DNA of 64,000 bases from positions 120,212 through 184,211 of the forward strand of contig NZ_LGCM01000019.1 in the NCBI RefSeq assembly GCF_001306035.1, in the 5' to 3' direction. Of this stretch, positions 58,081 through 64,000 are shown one piece after another. This DNA comes from Levilinea saccharolytica. GTDB taxonomy: Bacteria; Chloroflexota; Anaerolineae; Anaerolineales; Anaerolineaceae. The position numbers and the translations under genes are program-made. The notes under the pieces are model-generated. The model ran no database searches. It was not told the DNA's origin and saw only the letters and a program-made list of their open reading frames with translations. Position 1 is the first letter of the stretch; each line of letters opens with the position of its first letter.

Positions 58081-60179
58081 GCACCCTCTTTTGGCTGGAT
58101 TGGGCCGCCCTGAGCCTGTCGCTGTTTAACATGCTCCTGCTGGTCTGGCTGGGGATCACCCTGCTGCTGACCAGCGATTCGCGCAGTCTGGGGGTGATTT
58201 TGGCGGGGGCGGGGTCGCTGTTTGGCGGGGGTTTTTTTGCCATCCACTCCCTCATTTTGGGGCAGAGCCTGACCCCTTTGAACGCCTGGCTGGATTTGTG
58301 GTGGCGGGTGGGCTGGTTTTTGCTGGTGCTTTCGCCCCTGGCCTGGTATGTGGTGATTTTATGGTACGCGGGCTTTTGGGAGAAGGGCGAAAACCCGCTG
58401 CGGCGGCGGCAGCGCGTGGGGTTTTTGTTTTGCCTGGGGCTGTCTTCGGGCCTGATGGGCTTGCTGGTGTTGGGGGCGCCGCTGCCTTCTTTCTTTCAGG
58501 TGATCTACCTGGACTTGCACAGCTTTTTGATGGTGGGCGGCATGCCGCTGGTGATCGCCGCCTTCCCGGTGTACATTTTGACCTGCATGCTGCTTTCGCT
58601 GGACGCCTTGCTGCGCCCGGGACCTACCTCGCGTCCCTCCGGTGAGCAGGCCCGCCGCCGTGCGCGCCCCTGGCTGGTGAGCGCCACGCTGCTGCTGCTG
58701 GGGGTGAGCGTGCTGGTGGTGGCGGCGCTGCTGTGGATTTACTTCAGCGCCCAAAGCCGTACGGCCTATTCTTCTGAAGCGTATGTGCGCCTGACCTGGC
58801 CGGTGACCTTTCTGGATGCGTGCATCGCGGGCATGATCGGCCTGGCGGTGCTGCTTTTGGGGCGGGCGGCGGTGGCGTATGAGATTTTTACCGGTAAAGC
58901 CCTGCCGCGCCTGGGCCTGCGCCGTTATTACCGCAACGCGGTGCTGCTGGCGGCGGGTTCCAGCGTGGTGGTGGCGGGGGCGCACAGCCTGGTGCTGCCG
59001 CGCATCTACGCGCCCGTGCTGGCCCTGCTGCTGGCCATTGCTTTCTACGCCCTGCTCACCTGGCGCTCCTTCGCCGAGCGTGAGGCCACCATCCGCCAAC
59101 TGCGCCCCTTTGTGGCCAGTCAGCGCCTGTACGATCAGCTGCTGGAGCCGGGGCTGCCCACCACCGCGGTGGATTTGCAGTTCCCGCTGGAGGCGCTGTG
59201 CCGCGATGTGTTGGGCACGCGCCTGGCAGCTTTGGTTCCGGCGGGTGCGCTGTCTGCGCTGGTGGGCGCGCCGCGCACTTTCCCGCCGGGGGTGCGCCTG
59301 AGCCTGCCGGATCTGGAGACGCTGCGCAAACAGGCCGGGCCTGAGGTGATGATTGTGCCGCTGGAGCCGCCCACCGAGGACGGTTTGGTGGCGGCAGTGC
59401 CGCTGTGGAGCGAGCGCGGCTGGATTGGGGTGCTGTTCTTGGGGGCCAAGGCCGACGGCGGTTTTTATACCCAGGAAGAGATCGAGATCGCCCGCGCCAG
59501 CGGCGAGCGCCTGCTGGATTTGCAGGCCTCCGGCGAGATGGCCCGCCGCCTGGCGGGTTTGCAGCGGGCGCAGCGCGCCGCCCAGCAGACCGCGGATCAG
59601 CGCCTGCGCCGCTCGCTGCATGATGAGGTGCTGCCGGTGCTGCACACCGCCATGCTCCAATGGGGCAGCGCTCCGCCCGAGGCCCTGCAGGCCCTCACCG
59701 GCGTGCACCGCAAAATCTCCGATTTGCTGCGCGATCTACCGGCCGCGCCCACCCAACGGCTGAACCAACTGGGGCTGTTGGGCGCGCTGCGCGAGACGCT
59801 GGATCAGGAACTGGCCGACGGCTTTGACGGCCTGCATTGGGAGGAAACGCCCGCGGCGGCGGAGGCGGCGGCCAAACTGCCGGCGCAGACGGCCGAGACG
59901 CTGTATTTTGCCGCGCGCGAGGCCGCCCGCAACGCGGCGCGCCATGCCCGCGGGGATCGTCCGCTGCACCTGTGGGTGCGGGCCGAGACTTTGCCGGAGG
60001 GCGGCTTGCAGCTGGTGATTGAAGATGACGGCGTGGGGTTGGGGGCGGGGAGCGCGAACTCTGAGGGGGCCGGGCAGGGCCTGTCGCTGCACACCACGCT
60101 GATGGCCCTCATGGGCGGCTCGCTGAGCGTCGAAAGCCAGCCGGACGCCTTCACGCGCGTGACCCTGCGCAGCGCCTGA
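58077..60179 (+). CDS. Membrane sensor histidine kinase (NarX/HisKA_3 type)
   Basis: A 700-residue kinase. About eight to ten hydrophobic helices lie in 1-340, followed by a GAF-like domain (about 365-485), a HisKA_3 dimerisation helix with the phosphorylated H515 in LRRSLHDEVLPVLH and a HATPase domain (N box AAREAARNAARHA, G1 box DDGVGLG). The long polytopic N terminus probably senses a membrane or small-molecule signal. It is translationally coupled to the response regulator. Confidence 0.88.
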   Translation: MSTLFWLDWAALSLSLFNMLLLVWLGITLLLTSDSRSLGVILAGAGSLFGGGFFAIHSLILGQSLTPLNAWLDLWWRVGWFLLVLSPLAWYVVILWYAGFWEKGENPLRRRQRVGFLFCLGLSSGLMGLLVLGAPLPSFFQVIYLDLHSFLMVGGMPLVIAAFPVYILTCMLLSLDALLRPGPTSRPSGEQARRRARPWLVSATLLLLGVSVLVVAALLWIYFSAQSRTAYSSEAYVRLTWPVTFLDACIAGMIGLAVLLLGRAAVAYEIFTGKALPRLGLRRYYRNAVLLAAGSSVVVAGAHSLVLPRIYAPVLALLLAIAFYALLTWRSFAEREATIRQLRPFVASQRLYDQLLEPGLPTTAVDLQFPLEALCRDVLGTRLAALVPAGALSALVGAPRTFPPGVRLSLPDLETLRKQAGPEVMIVPLEPPTEDGLVAAVPLWSERGWIGVLFLGAKADGGFYTQEEIEIARASGERLLDLQASGEMARRLAGLQRAQRAAQQTADQRLRRSLHDEVLPVLHTAMLQWGSAPPEALQALTGVHRKISDLLRDLPAAPTQRLNQLGLLGALRETLDQELADGFDGLHWEETPAAAEAAAKLPAQTAETLYFAAREAARNAARHARGDRPLHLWVRAETLPEGGLQLVIEDDGVGLGAGSANSEGAGQGLSLHTTLMALMGGSLSVESQPDAFTRVTLRSA

Positions 60180-60304
60180 GGGCCGCGGCTTCTCCCCAAT
60201 TTGCCCGCCTTATGGGATAATAACCCTTCAAACCGCATTCCCACCCCTCATACACCCGCGCGCTTTTTGGGATTCTCCTGGCGGGGAATGAGCAAGGAGA
60301 CTCT

Positions 60305-61591
60305 ATGTCTTTTCAGAAGATTTGCGTTCTAGGGTTAGGTTACATCGGCCTGCCCACTGCCAGCACGTTTGCCACCCACGGGATGAACGTGGTGGGCGTG
60401 GACGTGAACGAGCAGGTGGTCACCAGTTTGCAGCACGGCCAGCTTCATATTTATGAGCTGGGTTTGCAGACCCTGGTGGAAGAGGCTTTTCAGTCGGGGC
60501 GCCTCAAAATTTCCCGCCAGCCCGAAGCAGCGGATGCTTTCATCATCGCCGTACCCACCCCCTTCTACGACGACAAGCGCGCGGATATGCGCGCCGTGGC
60601 TTCAGCCACCGAGGCCATCGTGCCGCACCTGCGCCGCGGCAACCTGGTGGTGCTGGAATCCACTTCGCCGCCGCGCACCACCCTGGATTTGGTGGCGCCC
60701 ATCCTGGAACGCTCCGGGCTGAAAGCCGGCGTGGATTTTCACCTGGCCTATTCACCCGAACGCGTGCTGCCCGGGCAGATTCTGCGCGAGCTGATTGAAA
60801 ACGCGCGCGTCATCGGCGGCGTGGACGCGGCCTCGGCCGAGGCCGGGCGCGAGCTGTACCAGACCTTCGTGCGCGGCGAGATCATTCTGACCACCTCCAC
60901 CACGGCTGAGATGGTCAAGCTGATGGAAAACACCTACCGCGATGTGAATATCGCCGTGGCCAACGAATTTGCGCGCCTGGCCGACCGCTTTGGCGTGGAC
61001 GTGTGGGAAGCCATCTCCATCGCCAATCTGCACCCGCGCGTCAACATCCTGCGGCCGGGGCCGGGCGTGGGCGGGCACTGCATCAGCGTGGACCCCTGGT
61101 TCCTGGTGGAAGCCGCCCCCGATTTGACCCAGGTGATCCGCAGCGCGCGCGTGGTGAACGACGCCCAGCCGCATTTCGTGCTGGATTTGGTGCGGCGGGC
61201 GCTGGGTGCGGAGCTGAAAGGCCGACGCGTGGCGCTGCTGGGCCTGTCCTTTAAACCGGATGTGGACGATCTGCGCGAAAGCCCGGCGATTGAGCTGGGG
61301 CATCTGCTGGTGAAGGAAGGGGCCGAGGTGCGCGCGTTTGAGCCGTTTAAGCCGGATGCGCAAGTGCCCGGTCTGACCACCTGCACCACCCTGGAACAAG
61401 CCGTGGCGGATGCTGAGGCGGTGCTGCTGTTGGTGGGGCACGCCGAACTGAAGCGGCTTTCGCCGCAGGCGCTGTCCGCTCTGACCCCCGCGCGCGTGGC
61501 GCTGGATGCCACCGGCAGTTGGGCGCCGGAGGCCTGGGCCGCGGCGGGCTTTACCCTGCTGCGCCTGGGCGTGGGCAGCCGCTCGGCGTGA
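60305..61591 (+). CDS. wecC: UDP-N-acetyl-D-mannosamine dehydrogenase-like nucleotide-sugar dehydrogenase
   Basis: A 428-residue member of the UDP-glucose/GDP-mannose dehydrogenase family. NAD binding is through VLGLGYIGLPTASTFA; the catalytic Cys is C259 in GVGGHCISVDPWFL, the WecC-type signature; the C-terminal UDP-binding domain includes LGLSFKPDVDDLRESPAIEL. It oxidises UDP-ManNAc to UDP-ManNAcA for polysaccharide. AAGGAGACT lies before ATG 60305. The WecB-type epimerase gene starts eight bases later. Confidence 0.9.
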   Translation: MSFQKICVLGLGYIGLPTASTFATHGMNVVGVDVNEQVVTSLQHGQLHIYELGLQTLVEEAFQSGRLKISRQPEAADAFIIAVPTPFYDDKRADMRAVASATEAIVPHLRRGNLVVLESTSPPRTTLDLVAPILERSGLKAGVDFHLAYSPERVLPGQILRELIENARVIGGVDAASAEAGRELYQTFVRGEIILTTSTTAEMVKLMENTYRDVNIAVANEFARLADRFGVDVWEAISIANLHPRVNILRPGPGVGGHCISVDPWFLVEAAPDLTQVIRSARVVNDAQPHFVLDLVRRALGAELKGRRVALLGLSFKPDVDDLRESPAIELGHLLVKEGAEVRAFEPFKPDAQVPGLTTCTTLEQAVADAEAVLLLVGHAELKRLSPQALSALTPARVALDATGSWAPEAWAAAGFTLLRLGVGSRSA

Positions 61592-61598
61592 GGCGGGC

Positions 61599-62729
61599 AT
61601 GAAACCACTGCGCGTTCTTTCCATTTTTGGCACCCGCCCCGAAGCGGTGAAGATGGCGCCGATTGTGCAGCGCCTGGCCCACACCGCGGGGATTGATTCG
61701 AAAGTCCTGGTGACCGCCCAGCACCGCGAGATGCTGGATCAGGTGCTGGATCTGTTTGAGATTCACCCCGACCTGGACCTGAATTTGATGCGCCCGGATC
61801 AAAGCCTGGCGCAGTTGAGCGCGCAGATCTTCACCCACCTGGACCCTGTGCTGGAAAAGATGCGCCCGGATTGGGTGCTGGTTCAGGGCGACACCACCAC
61901 GGTGCTGTGCGCGGCCCTGGCTGCGTTTTACCGCCGCATCCGCGTGGGGCACATCGAAGCCGGTCTGCGCACCGGCGATAAATGGCAGCCCTTCCCCGAA
62001 GAGATCAACCGCCGCACGGCGGGGGTGGTGGCTGACCTGCACTTTGCGCCCACCGAGAACAGCCGCCAGAACCTGCTGCGCGAGGGCGTGCCGGATGCGC
62101 GCATCCGCGTGACCGGCAACCCGGTGATTGACGCCCTGCACCAGATCGCGGAGATGCCCGCCCCGCCGGAGGTGTATCACCTCCTGCAGGCGTTGGGCAT
62201 TCAGGAGGGCGGGCGGCGATTGGGGCTGGTGACGGCCCACCGCCGCGAGAATTTTGGCGAGCCGATTGAGGCCATTTGCCGCGCGCTGGCCCGCCTGGCG
62301 GCTGAGTTTGCCGGTGAGGTGGAGTGGATCTACCCCGTGCACCTCAACCCGCACATTCAAGAGCCTGTGCGCCGTATTCTGGGCAGCACGCCCCATGTGA
62401 CCCTGCTGCCGCCTCTGGAATATTTGCCACTGGTGCATTTGCAGCGGCGCGCCGCCCTGGTGCTGACCGATTCGGGCGGCATTCAGGAGGAGGCCACCGC
62501 CCTCAAAGTGCCCACCCTGGTGCTGCGCGAGGTGACCGAGCGCCCCGAAGGCGTGGCGGCCGGGGTGCTGAAGCTGGTGGGGGCGGACGAGGAACGCATT
62601 GTGCGCGAGGCCGGGCGGCTGCTGCGCGACCCGGCGGCGTATGAGGCTATGGCCAGCGCCCCTAACCCCTTTGGGGATGGGCACGCGGCGGAGCGCATTG
62701 TGCAGGCGTTGTTGGAGGACGCGGCTTGA
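61599..62729 (+). CDS. wecB: UDP-N-acetylglucosamine 2-epimerase (non-hydrolysing)
   Basis: A 376-residue epimerase converting UDP-GlcNAc to UDP-ManNAc, the substrate of the WecC product. Family features: the N-terminal FGTRPEAVKMAPI, QGDTTTVLCAALAAFY, HIEAGLRTGDKWQPFPEE and DSGGIQEEA. The start is MKPLRVLS at 61599 with GAGG ahead; the longer frame overlaps wecC. Its stop overlaps the TTG start of the glycosyltransferase gene. Confidence 0.93.
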   Translation: MKPLRVLSIFGTRPEAVKMAPIVQRLAHTAGIDSKVLVTAQHREMLDQVLDLFEIHPDLDLNLMRPDQSLAQLSAQIFTHLDPVLEKMRPDWVLVQGDTTTVLCAALAAFYRRIRVGHIEAGLRTGDKWQPFPEEINRRTAGVVADLHFAPTENSRQNLLREGVPDARIRVTGNPVIDALHQIAEMPAPPEVYHLLQALGIQEGGRRLGLVTAHRRENFGEPIEAICRALARLAAEFAGEVEWIYPVHLNPHIQEPVRRILGSTPHVTLLPPLEYLPLVHLQRRAALVLTDSGGIQEEATALKVPTLVLREVTERPEGVAAGVLKLVGADEERIVREAGRLLRDPAAYEAMASAPNPFGDGHAAERIVQALLEDAA

Positions 62730-63772
62730 AAAACGTCCCCAGCCGCTCACCCTACATCTGTGTCTTGCCGCGCCTGAGCGAATCGGGCGGCGGCCCGGCT
62801 TCCTTTTTTGCGCGCTTTCAGGCGGGCCTGCAGCGCCGCGGCATCCCCGTGACGCACGAACCGCGCGACCCGGCCGTCACCGCCATTTTGATCATCGGCG
62901 GCACGACCCAGCTGTGGGATGTGTGGCGCGCCCGCCAGCGCGGGGTGCGCGTGGTGCAGCGCCTGAACGGCATGAACTGGATGCACCGCAAGCGGCGCAC
63001 CCCCTGGGGGGCTTACCTGCGCGCCGAGCGCTCCAACTGGCTGCTGTCCTGGATCCGGCGCAATTTGGCGGATCACATCATTTACCAATCCGAGTTCGCC
63101 CGCGGCTGGTGGCAGACAGTGTACGGCAAGGTGCGCGCCCGCGGCAGCGTGGTGTATAACGGCGTGGATCTGCGCGAGTTTTCGCCCATCGGCGGCAACA
63201 CCCGCCCCAGCAGCCATTACCGTCTGCTGCTGGTGGAGGGGCGCATTGGCGCCGGGAACGTGGAGGGGCTGAGCAACGCGGTGGCGCTGGCCCAGGAGAT
63301 GGACCGGCTGACGCCGCGCGGCGTGCGCCTGCAGGTGGTGGGCGAGGTGGATGCGCTCACCCGCGAGCAGTTTGAGCGCCAGTCTGGGGGGATCCTGGAT
63401 TGGGCCGGTCAGGCCGCCCGCGGCCAGATCCCAGCCATGGACCGCTCGGCGCATCTGCTGTTTTCCGCGGATTTAAACGCCGCCTGCCCCAACGCGGTGG
63501 TGGAGGCCCTGGCCTGCGGCTTGCCGGTGGCCGCCTTTGCCACGGGGGCCTTGCCGGAGCTGATTGAGGGCGACTGCGGGAGGGTGACGCCCTACGGCAG
63601 CAATTATTGGAACCTGGAAAAACCGGATGTGCCCACTCTGGCGCGGGCTGCGATGGAGATTCTGGCGGACCAGCCGCGCTTCCGCGCTGAGGCCCGCCGC
63701 CGCGCGGAGGGCCTGTTTGATGTGGAGCATATGCTGGATGCGTATTTGCGGGTGCTGGCACCGGAGAGGTGA
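62726..63772 (+). CDS. GT4-type glycosyltransferase
   Basis: A 348-residue GT-B glycosyltransferase starting at TTG 62726 (GGAGG eight bases upstream, overlapping the wecB stop). The N-terminal half holds SGGGPASFFARFQAGLQRRG; the C-terminal donor domain holds LLVEGRIGAGNVEGL and NAVVEALACGLPVAAFATGA, the E(x7)E-like retaining GT4 pattern. It probably transfers a sugar (perhaps ManNAcA or GlcNAc) during surface polysaccharide assembly. It follows wecC and wecB, marking the start of a polysaccharide locus that continues past the window. Confidence 0.85.
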   Translation: MKNVPSRSPYICVLPRLSESGGGPASFFARFQAGLQRRGIPVTHEPRDPAVTAILIIGGTTQLWDVWRARQRGVRVVQRLNGMNWMHRKRRTPWGAYLRAERSNWLLSWIRRNLADHIIYQSEFARGWWQTVYGKVRARGSVVYNGVDLREFSPIGGNTRPSSHYRLLLVEGRIGAGNVEGLSNAVALAQEMDRLTPRGVRLQVVGEVDALTREQFERQSGGILDWAGQAARGQIPAMDRSAHLLFSADLNAACPNAVVEALACGLPVAAFATGALPELIEGDCGRVTPYGSNYWNLEKPDVPTLARAAMEILADQPRFRAEARRRAEGLFDVEHMLDAYLRVLAPER

Positions 63773-63780
63773 GGGCAGGC

Positions 63781-63827
63781 CCCTTCACCCGGGCCCCTCA
63801 CCCGGCCTCTCCCCCCCTGGGGAGAGG
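63781..63827. repeat. REP-like GC-rich repeat and palindrome
   Basis: Two imperfect tandem copies of CCCCTTCACCCGG-type sequence (63780-63805) are followed by CCTCTCCCC (63806-63814) and GGGGAGAGG (63819-63827), a perfect palindrome with a 4-base loop. Similar extragenic C/G-rich palindromes recur in many high-GC genomes. It may also end the wec transcript, though a T tract is missing. Confidence 0.5.
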
Positions 63828-63842
63828 GGCGGCGCTGAACGC

Positions 63843-63869
63843 TTGACTTTTTAAATCTGGATGTATAAT
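63843..63869 (+). promoter_or_regulatory. Candidate promoter near the window end
   Basis: TTGACT (63843-63848), a short 15-base spacer and TATAAT (63864-63869). It precedes an AT-richer leader of about 100 bases and a possible start codon at 63970. Confidence 0.5.
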
Positions 63870-63969
63870 ATTTCTAGCCACCTGACACTTTAACAAAAGA
63901 ATAGTTGATCGGCACCAGATCTCCACTAAAATAGGTTTTCCGGAAGCATTTTAGAAACGGAGTAAACCA

Positions 63970-64000
63970 ATGCCGACCGACCTCCTTTATCATAACTGGT
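63970..64000 (+). CDS. Possible start of a further polysaccharide-locus gene (partial)
   Basis: ATG 63970 opens a frame reading MPTDLLYHNW to the window edge, with the weak purine site ACGGAG nine bases upstream and a promoter-like pair at 63843-63869. Only ten codons are visible, so neither family nor reality of the gene can be judged. Confidence 0.35.
   Translation, partial: MPTDLLYHNW

Noticed and set aside
1..64000. CRISPR arrays, tRNA or rRNA genes, prophage or insertion sequences
   Set aside because: No regularly spaced repeats, cloverleaf-like segments, transposase or integrase-type proteins were seen while reading both strands.

Overview
The window looks like chromosomal DNA of an anaerobic, heterotrophic member of the Chloroflexota, probably class Anaerolineae. 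The reasons are high-GC codon use, an archaeal-type AspRS, a very long SecA, four-domain ribosomal protein S1, surface proteins with Thr/Pro stalks, and oxygen-sensitive chemistry (a glycyl radical enzyme, corrinoid methyltransferases). This is inferred from protein character alone. I see no tRNA, rRNA, CRISPR array, insertion sequence or prophage.

Layout. 1-2.5 kb: the end of a WD40 protein, a CBS-domain protein and a D-aminoacylase. 2.5-9.5 kb (minus): a tightly coupled set of tyrosine phosphatase, M28 peptidase, corrinoid protein and two non-pyrrolysine MttB methyltransferases, preceded by a CrtI-like flavoprotein. 9.7-12 kb: cspA and RNase J, each with a good promoter and a terminator-like hairpin in its leader. 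12-15.6 kb: methyltransferase, Pcm, MutY, a small unknown and an MBL-fold protein. 15.7-21 kb: ArsR-type regulator with MFS transporter, OsmC, GNAT, DUF493 and a serine hydrolase. 21-31.5 kb (mostly minus): SET protein, GNAT, MurJ, a cNMP-binding/NifU pair, SHOCT-like protein, Fpg, Prs, RimJ-like GNAT, AspRS, MeaB and a B12-binding mutase subunit.

31.7-33.8 kb: a chelatase I/D pair that seems to be one ~690-residue protein interrupted at a run of nine A. 34-40 kb: three M42 aminopeptidases with an AAC(3)-like enzyme, then a solute-binding lipoprotein and a small membrane protein. 40-47.9 kb: bactofilin-like membrane protein, alkaline phosphatase-type enzyme, lipoprotein, phosphoribosyltransferase, M19 dipeptidase and RpsA. 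48-55.4 kb (minus): a 1343-residue SecA and a trans-4-hydroxy-L-proline dehydratase with its activase (HypD/HypE). 55.5-60.2 kb: DUF4153-type membrane protein divergent from a two-component system. 60.3-64 kb: start of a polysaccharide locus (WecC, WecB, glycosyltransferase).

Together the genes suggest fermentation of peptides and amino acids (M42, M28, M19, D-aminoacylase, HypD, B12-dependent mutase parts) plus corrinoid-dependent demethylation of quaternary amines. The best candidates for something unusual are the A9 junction in the chelatase gene, the phosphatase-peptidase-corrinoid-MttB-MttB operon, the enlarged SecA, and the paired terminator-like leaders of cspA and rnj.
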